Counted from the first letter of the stretch, positions 44,248 through 53,606 are shown. The stretch is 64,000 nucleotides of DNA from Hyphomicrobiales bacterium (GCA_900468535.1 UBTY01000011.1:1-64000); one strand, 5' to 3'. Notes: generated by a model from the letters alone, not told the origin. A program made the numbers and translations.

Positions 44248-46065
44248 ATGCGCTTAACAATCAAGCTAAAGCTTGCGTTGGTTTTTGCCGCCGTCATCCT
44301 GCTCAGCGGAACGATGGCGGGCCTCGCAATCTACAATCTCTCCTCGTTGAACTCGGCTATCACGCAGATGGTCGACGAACCGATCGCCGACCTCAAGAAC
44401 GTCGTCTCGCTCAGCGAGATGTTCAACGGCACGGTTCGTGCCGAAAAGAATGCGATCCTGAACACAGAGCCGAGCGAAATCGCCGACTTCGTGAAGTCGC
44501 TGCTCAGCCGGCAGGCCGATATCCAGGCGCTGACCGAGAAGCTTGCGGGATCTGCCGATCCTGACGTGCGTAACCAGGCTGCGCAGTTCAAGTCGCTCTA
44601 TGAGCAGTATGCGCCGATCCAGAAGCAGATCGCCGATCTTGCCACGCAGAACACGACGGAATCGAACGCCCATGCGACCTCGCTGACGATGCACGAAGGC
44701 CGCGACGTCATGAACAAGGCGCTCAAGGTCATGGAAGACATGACCGAGACGATCTCCGGCAATGTCAGCGAGACCGACCAGGCGACCGACCTTCAGTACG
44801 CCAACTCGCGCTTTATCCTCGTTTCCATGACCATCGTGCTGATCGTCTTCTCGCTCGGCTGCGCGACCTGGATTTCGCTTAACATTTCCCGCGGTCTGAA
44901 GCGTGCCGTCAATCTTGCCGACGCCGTTGCCATCGGTGACCTCGATCAGAACATCGAACACAAGAGCAACGACGAAATCCGCGATCTCGTCAACGCGATG
45001 TCGACGATGACCGGCAACCTGCGCATCACCGCCGGTATTGCCAACCAGATCTCCAATGGTGATCTGACGGTTTCGCCGAAGCCGCTCTCCGACAAGGACA
45101 CGCTCGGCCTCGCGCTGGAGCAGATGGTCGAACGTCTTCGCGGTGTCGTTGCCGATGCGCTTTCGGCCGCCGAGAACGTCTCTGCCGGTAGCCAGGAGCT
45201 TTCCGCCAGCTCGGAGCAGGTCTCGCAGGGTGCAACGGAGCAGGCTGCCTCGGCTGAAGAAGCGTCCGCCGCGATGGAGGAAATGGCTTCCAACATCAAG
45301 CAGAACGCCGACAATGCCGCACAGACGGAAAAGATCGCTCGCCAGTCCGCCAAGGACGCAGAGGCAAGCGGCGAAGCCGTTTCCCGCGCCGTCGACGCCA
45401 TGCGCACGATCGCCGAGAAGATCAGCATCGTCCAGGAAATCGCTCGTCAGACCGATCTGCTGGCTCTGAACGCTGCCGTCGAAGCTGCTCGTGCCGGTGA
45501 GCACGGCAAGGGCTTTGCGGTCGTCGCTTCGGAAGTGCGCAAGCTCGCCGAACGCAGCCAGTCAGCCGCTGCCGAAATCAGCGCCATGTCTGGCGATACG
45601 GTCAAGGCAGCAAGCGATGCGGGCGACATGCTCGGCCGTCTGGTGCCGGATATCCGCAAGACTGCGGAACTGGTTTCCGAGATCAGTGCCGCTTGCCGCG
45701 AGCAGGACATCGGTGCATCGCAGATCAACGAAGCGATCCAGCAGCTCGACAAGGTGACCCAGCAGAACGCCGGCGCCTCGGAAGAGATGTCCGCGACGTC
45801 GGAAGAACTGGCAAGCCAGGCCGAAGAGCTGCAGACCTCCATCGCCTTCTTCAAGGTCGACATGGCCGGCAGCCGCGTAAGCCGCACTCCTGCTGCACGC
45901 GTCAGCGTTCGTAGCCCGGCTCCGGCAGCCGCTCGCAAGCCCGCTGCTGCCAAGGCACCTGCCAACACGGTCTCGGCCCAGCAGGCACGCGCCAAGGGCT
46001 TCGCACTCGACATGTCCATGGGCGGCCCGGATGACGGTGACGCCGAGTTCAAGGAAAGCGCATAA
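44248..46065 (+). CDS. Methyl-accepting chemotaxis protein 2
   Basis: A 605-residue receptor with TM1 (about 8-28), a four-helix-bundle periplasmic sensor (about 30-187), TM2 (about 188-210) and two consecutive HAMP-like segments (about 211-264 and 265-300; [27 protein letters not shown]). The signalling domain (about 305-540) matches that of receptor 1 almost exactly, while the sensor halves differ, so the pair detects different cues through the same output. It ends in [23 protein letters not shown]. cheW2 starts one base after its stop. Confidence 0.94.
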   Translation: MRLTIKLKLALVFAAVILLSGTMAGLAIYNLSSLNSAITQMVDEPIADLKNVVSLSEMFNGTVRAEKNAILNTEPSEIADFVKSLLSRQADIQALTEKLAGSADPDVRNQAAQFKSLYEQYAPIQKQIADLATQNTTESNAHATSLTMHEGRDVMNKALKVMEDMTETISGNVSETDQATDLQYANSRFILVSMTIVLIVFSLGCATWISLNISRGLKRAVNLADAVAIGDLDQNIEHKSNDEIRDLVNAMSTMTGNLRITAGIANQISNGDLTVSPKPLSDKDTLGLALEQMVERLRGVVADALSAAENVSAGSQELSASSEQVSQGATEQAASAEEASAAMEEMASNIKQNADNAAQTEKIARQSAKDAEASGEAVSRAVDAMRTIAEKISIVQEIARQTDLLALNAAVEAARAGEHGKGFAVVASEVRKLAERSQSAAAEISAMSGDTVKAASDAGDMLGRLVPDIRKTAELVSEISAACREQDIGASQINEAIQQLDKVTQQNAGASEEMSATSEELASQAEELQTSIAFFKVDMAGSRVSRTPAARVSVRSPAPAAARKPAAAKAPANTVSAQQARAKGFALDMSMGGPDDGDAEFKESA

Positions 46066-46066
46066 T

Positions 46067-46543
46067 ATGGCAACGGCATCCCTGGAAGCGCAGTTCGTCA
46101 CCTTCAGCCTCGGCGATGAGACCTTCGCCGTGCCGGTAGAGGTGGTTCGGGAAATTCTCGACTATGCGGAAGCATTCAAGATTCCGAACGGTCCTGACTA
46201 TCTCCTTGGCCTCCGCGACGTGCGCGGCCAGGGCGTGCCGACGATCGACCTTCGGCTGAAACTCGGCATGTCGAAGACGGTGCCCACGTCCCATACACGT
46301 GTTCTCGTTCTCGACATACCGATGGAAAGCAGGGTTCTCACGCTCGGCCTCGTTGCCGACCGTGTCTTCGAGGTCACGCCGTTCCGGCGTGACCAGATCG
46401 AGGCGGCGCCGGACATCGGCGTTCGCTGGCGCTCGGACTACATCGCCGGCGTCGTTCGTCGGGAAGGCGGGTTCGTGGTCATCGTCGACCTTGCTCGGCT
46501 GCTGTCGCGTGAAGACGCGTCGGTCCTGCAGTCGGCAGCGTGA
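46067..46543 (+). CDS. cheW: CheW coupling protein 2
   Basis: A 158-residue CheW from ATG 46067, one base after the preceding receptor's stop. Barrel strands FVTFSLGDETFAVPVEVVREIL, LGLRDVRGQGVPTIDLRLKLG and LGLVADRVFEVTPF are typical. It differs clearly from CheW1, so the two may favour different receptors or array positions. Its stop overlaps a GTG (46540) that is an alternative cheR start. Confidence 0.94.
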   Translation: MATASLEAQFVTFSLGDETFAVPVEVVREILDYAEAFKIPNGPDYLLGLRDVRGQGVPTIDLRLKLGMSKTVPTSHTRVLVLDIPMESRVLTLGLVADRVFEVTPFRRDQIEAAPDIGVRWRSDYIAGVVRREGGFVVIVDLARLLSREDASVLQSAA

Positions 46544-46566
46544 TCGATCGTTCGGAGCATCAATCC

Positions 46567-47418
46567 ATGAGCATGGCTGCAGCAGAAACCCAGATAGGGG
46601 ATCGGATCAGCAAGCGAAATTTCGATAAGCTTGCCCGATTCATCTACGACTACAGCGGCATCAAGATGCCGCCGACCAAACTGACGATGCTCGAAGGCCG
46701 CCTGCGGCGTCGCCTTCGGGCAACCAATCACGCGACTTTCGACGACTATTGCGATTTCCTGTTCCACGAGGACGGGCTCGAGCATGAGACCGTCTATCTG
46801 ATCGATGCGGTGACCACGAACAAGACGGACTTCTTCCGGGAGGCCCGCCACTTCGACTATATGCAGCAGACGGCGTTGCCGACGCTGGCCGGGAACGGCG
46901 TCCGTATCATCCGGACGTGGAGCTCGGCGTGCTCCACGGGTGCCGAGCCTTACACGATGGCGATGGTGCTTGAGGAGTTCGCCGGCGCGCGCAACGACGT
47001 CGACTACACGATACTCGCAACCGATCTCAGCACCGACGTGTTGAACGCCGCCCGCCTCGGCATCTACGCCGAAGACATGATCCAGCCGGTGCCGCGCGAC
47101 ATGCAGCGCAAGTACGTCATGGTTCCCAAAAGCCCGACGCGTCGCGAGGTCCGGATTTCGCCGTTCCTGCGCAGCAGGGTCGGTTTTGCCCGGATGAACC
47201 TGATGGACGAGAGCTATCCGGTCGGCGAAGCGATGCACATCATCTTCTGCCGCAATGTGCTGATCTACTTCGACAAGCCGACGCAGGCGGGCGTGCTCAA
47301 GCGATTGTGCGATCGTCTCGCCGTCGGCGGCTACCTGTTCATCGGTCACTCCGAGTCCATCGCCGGAATCGACCTGCCGCTGAAGCAGGTTTCCAACACC
47401 GTGTTCCAGCGCACTTAA
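46567..47418 (+). CDS. cheR: Chemoreceptor methyltransferase CheR
   Basis: A 283-residue S-adenosylmethionine methyltransferase that methylates receptor glutamates. N-terminal helical domain (NFDKLARFIYDYSGIKM, about 18-34), TTNKTDFFRE catalytic region, then the SAM-binding WSSACSTGAEPYTMAM and FCRNVLIYFD motifs. ATG 46567 has CGGAG upstream; GTG 46540, which overlaps the cheW stop as GTGA, would add nine residues and is also plausible. No C-terminal TPR is present. Confidence 0.95.
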   Translation: MSMAAAETQIGDRISKRNFDKLARFIYDYSGIKMPPTKLTMLEGRLRRRLRATNHATFDDYCDFLFHEDGLEHETVYLIDAVTTNKTDFFREARHFDYMQQTALPTLAGNGVRIIRTWSSACSTGAEPYTMAMVLEEFAGARNDVDYTILATDLSTDVLNAARLGIYAEDMIQPVPRDMQRKYVMVPKSPTRREVRISPFLRSRVGFARMNLMDESYPVGEAMHIIFCRNVLIYFDKPTQAGVLKRLCDRLAVGGYLFIGHSESIAGIDLPLKQVSNTVFQRT

Positions 47419-47430
47419 GTAAGGTTGCCT

Positions 47431-48525
47431 ATGGGCAAGAAGATACGCGTTCTGATCATCGATGACTCCGCCAGCGTTCGCCACACACTCGTCCGCGTGC
47501 TGCAGGAGGATCCCGAAATCGAAGTCATGGGGGTGGCAACCGACCCCTTCATGGCAGCCAAGAAAATCCAGGAGGAAATTCCCGACGTCATCACGCTCGA
47601 CGTCGAGATGCCGAGGATGGATGGCATAACCTTCCTGCGCAAGCTGATGTCGCAGCGGCCGATCCCTGTCGTCATGTGTTCGTCGCTGACCGAGGCAGGG
47701 TCCGAGACGCTGCTGCAGGCCTTGGAGGCGGGCGCCGTCGACGTCATCCTGAAATCGAAGATCGGCGCTGCCGACAGTCTCGCCGACGATGCCGTGCGAA
47801 TCCGTGAAGTGGTCAAGAGCGCATCCCATGCGCGTCTCGGCAACATGCGACGGGCGACGAGCGGCCTGAGGCCGGGCAGGGAAGCGCCGCCGCAGAAACT
47901 GACGGCGGATGCGATGCTACCACCGCCGACCGGACGGGCAATGGCGAAGACCACGGAAATGGTCGTCTGCGTCGGAGCCTCGACGGGTGGCACGGAGGCG
48001 CTGCGCGAATTCCTCGAAGCGCTGCCGGCCAATGCGCCGGGGATGGTCATCGTCCAGCACATGCCGGAGAAATTCACCGCCGCCTTCGCGAAGCGGCTGA
48101 ACGGTCTCTGCGAGGTCGAAGTGAAGGAAGCCGTGGATGGCGATCCCGTGCTGCGTGGCCATGTGCTGATCGCGCCCGGTGACAAGCACATGCTGCTCGA
48201 AAGGCAGGGCGCCCGGTATCACGTCTCGGTCAAGCAGGGGCCGCTGGTTTCGCGGCATCGTCCTTCCGTCGACGTGCTCTTCCGTTCGGCTGCGCGCAGC
48301 GCCGGTTCGAACGCGATGGGCATCATCATGACCGGGATGGGCGACGACGGTGCCAAGGGGATGCTGGAGATGCATCAGGCTGGTGCCTATACCGTCGCGC
48401 AAGACGAGGCGACGTCGGTCGTCTTCGGGATGCCGAAAGAGGCGATCGCCAAGGGTGGGGTGGATCGGATCCTGCCGCTCGATCAGATCGCCCGGGAAGT
48501 CCTCATTACGCAGCAGAAGTTCTGA
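47431..48525 (+). CDS. cheB: Chemoreceptor methylesterase CheB
   Basis: A 364-residue methylesterase/deamidase. Receiver domain (about 1-125) with D11/D12, phospho-acceptor D57 (ITLDVEMP) and Lys in LKSK. Linker about 140-175. Catalytic domain (about 176-364) with Ser in [10 protein letters not shown], His in QHMPEKFT and Asp in MGDDGAKG, so the triad is complete. ATG 47431 has AAGG six bases upstream. Last gene of the operon; a strong hairpin follows. Confidence 0.96.
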   Translation: MGKKIRVLIIDDSASVRHTLVRVLQEDPEIEVMGVATDPFMAAKKIQEEIPDVITLDVEMPRMDGITFLRKLMSQRPIPVVMCSSLTEAGSETLLQALEAGAVDVILKSKIGAADSLADDAVRIREVVKSASHARLGNMRRATSGLRPGREAPPQKLTADAMLPPPTGRAMAKTTEMVVCVGASTGGTEALREFLEALPANAPGMVIVQHMPEKFTAAFAKRLNGLCEVEVKEAVDGDPVLRGHVLIAPGDKHMLLERQGARYHVSVKQGPLVSRHRPSVDVLFRSAARSAGSNAMGIIMTGMGDDGAKGMLEMHQAGAYTVAQDEATSVVFGMPKEAIAKGGVDRILPLDQIAREVLITQQKF

Positions 48526-48529
48526 AAAG

Positions 48530-48555
48530 ATGCCGGCGGCGCGAGCCGCCGGCAT
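48530..48555 (-). terminator. Convergent hairpin between cheB and the SDR gene
   Basis: A perfect 11-bp stem (48530-48540 with 48545-48555) around gcga. On the minus strand the stem runs into TCTTTTC, so it terminates the SDR transcript best; on the plus strand it lies four bases past the cheB stop. Confidence 0.8.
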
Positions 48556-48561
48556 TCCGTC

Positions 48562-49302
48562 TCAGGCGAGATAGCCGCCGTCGATCGTCAGGCTGGCACC
48601 CGTGATGAAGGCGGCTTCCGGACTTGCAAGATAGGCCGCAAGGCTTGCAATTTCGCGGTCCTCGCCCAGGCGGCCAAGTGCCATCAATCCTTTCAGCATT
48701 TCATGAGAAGCCGGATCGGAATTCATGTCCGTCACCGTGGGGCCGGGCTGGATTGTGTTGACGGTGATGCCGCGTGGGCCGAGATCGCGTGCGAGGCCGC
48801 GCGTCATCGCGGCGACCGCGCCCTTGGTCATGCTGTAGACCGATGATGTCGGAAAGCCGCTTCGGTCGGCGACGACGCTGCCGATCGTGATGATCCTGCC
48901 GCCCTCATGCATGTGTTTCGCTGCAGCCTGCGTGCCCGCGAAGACAGCGCGGACATTGACAGCGAACATCCGGTCGAAGTCCTCGAGCGGAAAATCCTCA
49001 AGCTTGTTCAACAGCAGAATACCCGCATTGTTGACCAGAATGTCGAGCGCGCCGAAGTGATCGACGGCTCGGTCGATCGCTTTTTGCAGGGCGGTCGCGT
49101 CGGCGCTGTCGGCCTTGATGGCAAGCGCCTTTCCGCCATTTGCCTCGATCTCAGCGACGATTGCATCGGCCTTTTCGCTGGAATTGGCATAAGTGAAGGC
49201 AACCGCGGCGCCATCGGCAGCCAGCCTGCGGACGATCGCCGCCCCGATGCCGCGTGAGCCGCCAGTCACGATCGCGACCTTTTTCTGAAGTGGTTTTGTC
49301 AT
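48562..49302 (-). CDS. SDR-family oxidoreductase (FabG-like)
   Basis: A 246-residue classical SDR: coenzyme motif TGGSRGIG (about 14-21), NNAG (about 91), Ser in TIGSVVADRSG and catalytic YSMTK. The FabG-like C-terminus TGASLTIDGGYL is intact. Substrate unknown; such TetR-linked SDRs are often quinone or aldehyde reductases. Downstream of a TetR gene on the same strand with a palindrome in the gap. Confidence 0.92.
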   Translation of the reverse strand: MTKPLQKKVAIVTGGSRGIGAAIVRRLAADGAAVAFTYANSSEKADAIVAEIEANGGKALAIKADSADATALQKAIDRAVDHFGALDILVNNAGILLLNKLEDFPLEDFDRMFAVNVRAVFAGTQAAAKHMHEGGRIITIGSVVADRSGFPTSSVYSMTKGAVAAMTRGLARDLGPRGITVNTIQPGPTVTDMNSDPASHEMLKGLMALGRLGEDREIASLAAYLASPEAAFITGASLTIDGGYLA

Positions 49303-49321
49303 GTCTCATTTCTCCTTATTG

Positions 49322-49333
49322 GACTATTTAGTC
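49322..49333. promoter_or_regulatory. Candidate TetR operator upstream of the SDR gene
   Basis: Inverted repeat gact-attt-agtc lies 20 bases before the SDR start, in the 71-bp gap downstream of the TetR gene. Position and symmetry fit an operator. Confidence 0.5.
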
Positions 49334-49373
49334 TAGAATTTGGCATGCGAAATCGCAGCCGTCCGATGTCTCA

Positions 49374-49952
49374 TCAGCGAAGGCTGCGAATGGCGAGGCT
49401 GGCGATGGAGCGCAGGGTTTCCGGGCTTGCGCCGTTGCGGGCGCTGACCTTCATGCCCGACAATGTTGCGCCGAGGAATTGCGTGGCGGCTTCCGGATCG
49501 ATCTCGGGCGCAAGTTGGCCGGTTCTGCGGGCCTCATCGAGCAGGGAGCCGATCGCCTTGCCGAGTGTCGTGGCTGCGCTGTCGGTGAGGCTCGACACGT
49601 CGGCATCGGCGCGACCGAACTCGCAGATGGCGCTGACGCCAAGGCAGCCCCTGGATGCCTCCGAAACCGGCCGGGAGGCAAAGGCGATGAGCGCTGATTC
49701 CAGGGCTTCCAGCGGCTTCTGGTCATGCTTCGTGTCGGCGATGATCCTGAGGACGCTGTCCGTGTTGTAGCGCTTCAGCGCCTGGAGGTAGAGGCTGCGC
49801 TTGTCGCCAAAGGTGTCGTACATGCTTTGCCGGCTGATCTTCATCGCCGTCAGCAGTGCATCGGTCGAGCTTCCCTCGTAGCCATGCTGCGAGAAGACGC
49901 CGATTGCGGCGTCGAGTGCCAGGTCCCTGTCGAATTCCTTGTGCCTTGCCAT
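49374..49952 (-). CDS. TetR-family regulator
   Basis: A 192-residue TetR repressor from ATG 49952. The N-terminal helix-turn-helix is seen in LALDAAIGVFSQHGYEGSSTDALLTAMKISRQSMYDTFGDKRSLY. The C-terminal domain with RGCLGVSAICEFGRADADV resembles the YxaF/LmrA-type group with a cysteine near the ligand pocket, which in relatives can sense electrophiles or flavonoids. Upstream of the SDR gene on the same strand; likely controls it and itself. Confidence 0.9.
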   Translation of the reverse strand: MARHKEFDRDLALDAAIGVFSQHGYEGSSTDALLTAMKISRQSMYDTFGDKRSLYLQALKRYNTDSVLRIIADTKHDQKPLEALESALIAFASRPVSEASRGCLGVSAICEFGRADADVSSLTDSAATTLGKAIGSLLDEARRTGQLAPEIDPEAATQFLGATLSGMKVSARNGASPETLRSIASLAIRSLR

Positions 49953-50160
49953 GATCGGAAGATAGTTATTCCAGATCAATCTGTCCAGAATATTTGCGAC
50001 ATTTCTTGCCGTCAAACGGTGCGTCGTCTGTCTCCTCTTGAAATTTTCCCGGTTTTGTGGTCTTGAGGCCGCCAATCTTATCGAGCGCTGCCTCTTCCGG
50101 CGATCAGGGACCCGCCCCTGACAGCGCGTATCGTATTATCGCTCAAGGAAAAGTGCTCAC

Positions 50161-50961
50161 ATGGCTCGTTCAGCTCTTCTCAATGTCATGGTTCAGGCTG
50201 CCATCAAGGCAGGCAAGTCGTTGGGGCGTGATTTCGGTGAAGTGCAGAACCTGCAGGTTTCGGTGAAGGGACCGGGCGACTTCGTTTCGAACGCCGACCG
50301 CAAAGCCGAGAAGATCGTCAAGGACGAGCTGATGAAGGCGCGTCCGACCTACGGCTTCCTCGGCGAGGAGAGCGAGGAGATCAAGGGCACCGACGGCGCG
50401 CATCGCTGGATCGTCGATCCCCTCGACGGTACGACGAACTTCCTTCACGGCATTCCGCAGTTTGCCGTCTCGATCGCGCTCGAGCGCAACAACGAGATCG
50501 TTGCCGGTGTCGTTTTCAACCCGGCGACCGATGAGCTCTACACCGCCGAGCGCGGTGGTGGCGCCTTCCTCAACGATCGCCGCCTGCGCGTCGGCGCGCG
50601 CCGTGTCCTTTCGGACTCGGTGATCGGTTGCGGTGTACCGCATCTCGGCCGTGGCAATCACGGCAAGTTCCTTGTCGAGCTCCGGCATGTCATGGGCGAA
50701 GTCGCAGGTATCCGCCGTCTCGGCTCCGCCTCGCTCGATCTCGCTTACGTTGCGGCCGGCCGCTTCGATGGTTTCTGGGAAACCGGACTGTCCGCCTGGG
50801 ATATCGCTGCCGGTATTCTGCTTATCCGCGAGGCCGGTGGTTATGTGTCCGACTGGGAAGGCGGTTCGTCGATTCTGGAGACCGGTTCTGTCGTCGCCGG
50901 CAACGAATATATCCAGAAGGCGCTGCTTGACGTCGCCAAGCGACCGGTGCCCACCCGCTAA
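50161..50961 (+). CDS. suhB: Inositol monophosphatase family protein SuhB
   Basis: A 266-residue magnesium-dependent phosphatase of the inositol monophosphatase family. Metal motifs: LGEESEE (Glu, about 66), WIVDPLDGTTNFLHG (about 84-98) and WDIAAG (about 212). Length and motifs fit SuhB. In enterobacteria SuhB also joins the rRNA antitermination complex; whether that holds here is unknown. Single-gene unit upstream of the TolQ/OmpA-like pair. Confidence 0.94.
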   Translation: MARSALLNVMVQAAIKAGKSLGRDFGEVQNLQVSVKGPGDFVSNADRKAEKIVKDELMKARPTYGFLGEESEEIKGTDGAHRWIVDPLDGTTNFLHGIPQFAVSIALERNNEIVAGVVFNPATDELYTAERGGGAFLNDRRLRVGARRVLSDSVIGCGVPHLGRGNHGKFLVELRHVMGEVAGIRRLGSASLDLAYVAAGRFDGFWETGLSAWDIAAGILLIREAGGYVSDWEGGSSILETGSVVAGNEYIQKALLDVAKRPVPTR

Positions 50962-51062
50962 ATCGTTGTTGTAAAGACACGGTTTTCCTGCTCCACGTAC
51001 TTCAATTCGGCACAATGTTGCTCTAGTCTCCGGCGGCGAGGAAGCCGGAGGCTGCGGAATCT

Positions 51063-52169
51063 ATGGAAAATGTGAATGTGGCGGACTTCGGTTCGACCGA
51101 GAAAACCACGGGTAACTACAGCTACAGACTCTCCAGTCCCATGCAGTTCCTGTGGACGATGGTGCTGTTCCTGGTCATCGTCGGGTTCATAGCGGCGATC
51201 CTGTTCCGCCAGGCGCAGACTGCCTTCATGCACAATCCGGGCCTGAACGGGCTCATTCTCGGTGTTCTCGGCGTTGGGATCATCCTCGTTTTCGCTCAGG
51301 TGCTTGCCCTGCGCCCCGAAGTGCGCTGGTTCAATTCGTTTCGAGCTGCCGGCAGCGTTGAAAAGGTCGGGCGTGATCCAAAGTTGCTGGCGCCGATGCG
51401 CGTGCTGCTCGGCAATCGCAAGACATCGGGGCTCTCGACTGCCGCCTTTCGTTCCATTCTCGATTCCATCGCCAACCGCCTGGATGAATCGCGCGACGTT
51501 TCGCGCTATCTCATCGGTCTGCTCGTCTTTCTCGGCCTGCTCGGAACCTTCTGGGGTCTGATCGGCACCATCGGGTCGATCGGCAACGTCATCCAGTCGT
51601 TGGATGCCGGTACCAACGGCTCGTCCGATGTGCTGGGCGCACTGAAGGAAGGCCTGTCCACGCCGCTCTCAGGCATGGGGCAGGCGTTCTCTTCGTCGCT
51701 TCTCGGTCTTTCCGGTTCGCTTATCCTCGGCTTCCTCGATCTGCAGGCAGGCCGTGCCCAGAACCGCTTCTATGTGGAGCTGGAAAACTGGCTTTCTTCC
51801 GTGACTGATGTCGGATCCGACGTTGCTGTGCCAACCATCGATGCCAAGGGCAGCGTCTCGCCTGACGATATCAAGGCGCTTTCGGAATATCTCCGCAAGG
51901 TCTCCGAGGAAGGTGGCGCGGGCAGCCAGCGCTCCGTTGCAGCAATGGCAAGCCTTGCCGAGGGTATCCAGGGCCTCGTCAAGAACATGCGCAACGAGCA
52001 GCAGATGCTCCGGGACTGGATCGAGGCGCAGCAGGACGAGACCAAGGCCATGCGCCGCACGCTCGACCGTCTTGCCGAGCGCATCGGTTCGCAAGACCGG
52101 CTGAGTACTGGTGGTGGCAACGAGCGCGGACCGCGCATGCCGCAGGCGGAAACGAGCGAGGGCAAATAA
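51063..52169 (+). CDS. MotA/TolQ/ExbB-type channel protein
   Basis: A 368-residue inner-membrane protein. Hydrophobic helices at about 28-48, 62-82, 150-172 and 203-226; the GLLGTFWGLIGTIGSI helix and the SGMGQAFSSSLLGLSGSLILGF helix are the MotA/TolQ/ExbB proton-channel core. A helical cytoplasmic tail (about 265-345) follows. It pairs with the downstream OmpA-like gene, separated by three bases. No TolA, TonB or flagellar genes are nearby, so this is a stand-alone stator-like pair of unknown role. Confidence 0.88.
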   Translation: MENVNVADFGSTEKTTGNYSYRLSSPMQFLWTMVLFLVIVGFIAAILFRQAQTAFMHNPGLNGLILGVLGVGIILVFAQVLALRPEVRWFNSFRAAGSVEKVGRDPKLLAPMRVLLGNRKTSGLSTAAFRSILDSIANRLDESRDVSRYLIGLLVFLGLLGTFWGLIGTIGSIGNVIQSLDAGTNGSSDVLGALKEGLSTPLSGMGQAFSSSLLGLSGSLILGFLDLQAGRAQNRFYVELENWLSSVTDVGSDVAVPTIDAKGSVSPDDIKALSEYLRKVSEEGGAGSQRSVAAMASLAEGIQGLVKNMRNEQQMLRDWIEAQQDETKAMRRTLDRLAERIGSQDRLSTGGGNERGPRMPQAETSEGK

Positions 52170-52172
52170 GCC

Positions 52173-53204
52173 ATGCCGCTTGCCCGCAACCGCCGCCGCG
52201 AGCGCGCCGTCGATTATTGGCCCGGGTTTGTCGATGCACTGTCGACCTTGCTCATCGCCATCATGTTCCTGCTGACGGTCTTCGTCGTTGGCCAGTTCAT
52301 CCTCAGCCGCGAAATCACCGGACGTGACGAGGTTCTCAATCGGCTGAACAGCCAGATCAACGAACTCACGCAGCTGCTTGCGCTCGAAAAGGGGAGCAAG
52401 CAGGACCTCGAGGACAGCGTCGCCAATCTCCAGGCTTCGCTTGCGAGCGCCGAAAGCGAGCGTTCACGGCTGCAGGCCCTGCTGTCGGCAGGGGCGGGCG
52501 GTCAGGACGCAGCACAGCAGCGGGTCGGGACGCTGACGAAGGAACTCGACGAACAGAAACAGATGAGCGACCGGGCGATGAGCCAAGTCGAACTCCTGAA
52601 CCAGCAGATCGCGGCACTTCGCAGCCAGATCGCGGCGGTCGAAGTGGCGTTGCAAGCGGCGGAGCAGAAGGACCAGACGTCGCAGACCAAGATCGCCGAT
52701 CTTGGCCGACGGCTGAACGTCGCGCTTGCGCAGCGCGTACAGGAACTCAACCGCTATCGCTCGGACTTCTTCGGGCGGTTGCGTGAAATTCTATCCGATC
52801 GGGAGAACATCCGGATCGTGGGCGACCGTTTCGTCTTCCAGTCCGAGGTGCTCTTTCCTTCGGGTGGCGCTGATCTCAATCCGGACGGGCAGGCGGAGAT
52901 GGCCAAGCTCGCAACGGCGCTGCTTGATGTGGCGAAGGAGATCCCGCCTGAGATCAATTGGGTGTTGCGCGTCGACGGGCACACCGACAATGTTCCGCTT
53001 GCCGGAACGGGACGCTATGCCGACAACTGGCAGCTCTCCTCGGCGCGCGCGATCTCGGTCGTGAAGTTCCTGATCGGCCAGGGCGTGCCTGCCGATCGTC
53101 TGGTTGCTGCGGGCTTTGGCGAATTTCAGCCGATCGCTCCTGGCGATACGCCGGAGGCGCGGGCGACCAATCGCCGTATCGAGCTGAAGCTGACGGAAAA
53201 GTAG
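52173..53204 (+). CDS. OmpA/MotB-type peptidoglycan-binding partner
   Basis: A 343-residue protein with one N-terminal transmembrane helix (about 15-40, VDALSTLLIAIMFLLTVFVV), a long coiled coil (about 50-185) and a C-terminal OmpA-like domain (about 215-340) with the peptidoglycan-contact signatures VDGHTDNVPLAG, NWQLSSARAISVVKFLIGQGV and EARATNRRIELKL. The TM helix is MotB-like. With the gene before it, it would form a channel-plus-wall-anchor complex like MotAB, although the coiled coil is much longer. Confidence 0.9.
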   Translation: MPLARNRRRERAVDYWPGFVDALSTLLIAIMFLLTVFVVGQFILSREITGRDEVLNRLNSQINELTQLLALEKGSKQDLEDSVANLQASLASAESERSRLQALLSAGAGGQDAAQQRVGTLTKELDEQKQMSDRAMSQVELLNQQIAALRSQIAAVEVALQAAEQKDQTSQTKIADLGRRLNVALAQRVQELNRYRSDFFGRLREILSDRENIRIVGDRFVFQSEVLFPSGGADLNPDGQAEMAKLATALLDVAKEIPPEINWVLRVDGHTDNVPLAGTGRYADNWQLSSARAISVVKFLIGQGVPADRLVAAGFGEFQPIAPGDTPEARATNRRIELKLTEK

Positions 53205-53254
53205 CGCATCGGTTGATGCATTGCCGCGCGGTGTTTTCGCCGGGCAAGAAGGGA

Positions 53255-53279
53255 AGGGCGGCGCCTGTGGCACCGCCCT
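53255..53279 (+). terminator. Hairpin after the OmpA-like gene
   Basis: Arms agggcggcgcc and ggcaccgccct pair with one mismatch around a 3-base loop, followed by gatttctt on the plus strand, about 50 bases past the stop. Confidence 0.6.
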
Positions 53280-53288
53280 GATTTCTTA

Positions 53289-53477
53289 TCAGGACTCAGC
53301 CTTCGTGGTGTCGGCGATTTCTGCGCCGGGAGCATTCTTCTTGATCGACTCGATCGCGCTCAAGGCGGATGCCTTGGCCTTGTAGCCTTCTGAGCCGAAC
53401 ATGGTCTCACCGTTCGACGCCTTGAAGCGGAAGCGGAACTCGCCTGCCTTATCCTTATAAACTTCGAATTTATACAT
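53289..53477 (-). CDS. YegP-like DUF1508 protein
   Basis: A 62-residue protein holding one DUF1508 module: MYKFEVYKDKAGEFRFRFKASNG and GYKAKASALSAIESIKKNAPGA. E. coli YegP has two such modules; this single-module form is common in rhizobia. ATG 53477 has GGGAGA upstream. Function unknown. It lies between the OmpA-like gene (convergent) and the 147-residue membrane protein on the same strand, 130 bases away. Confidence 0.88.
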   Translation of the reverse strand: MYKFEVYKDKAGEFRFRFKASNGETMFGSEGYKAKASALSAIESIKKNAPGAEIADTTKAES

Positions 53478-53606
53478 GGATTTCTCTCCCGGAATCAGGA
53501 TGTTGCGCAAATCTGCAAGCGCAGCCTAAAACAAAAAATGCAACTATTCCATCGGGATATTTAAACGCGATGCGCGCGGACGTTCGTGCCTCCGCGCACG
53601 CGTCAT

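Noticed and set aside
46438..47829. Minus-strand frame of 463 codons across cheW2, cheR and cheB
   Set aside because: It spans three intact che genes on the other strand and has no motif of its own.
51063..53204. Flagellar motAB
   Set aside because: The first protein has an unusual TM layout with long cytoplasmic tail, the second a very long coiled coil, and no flagellar genes are nearby.
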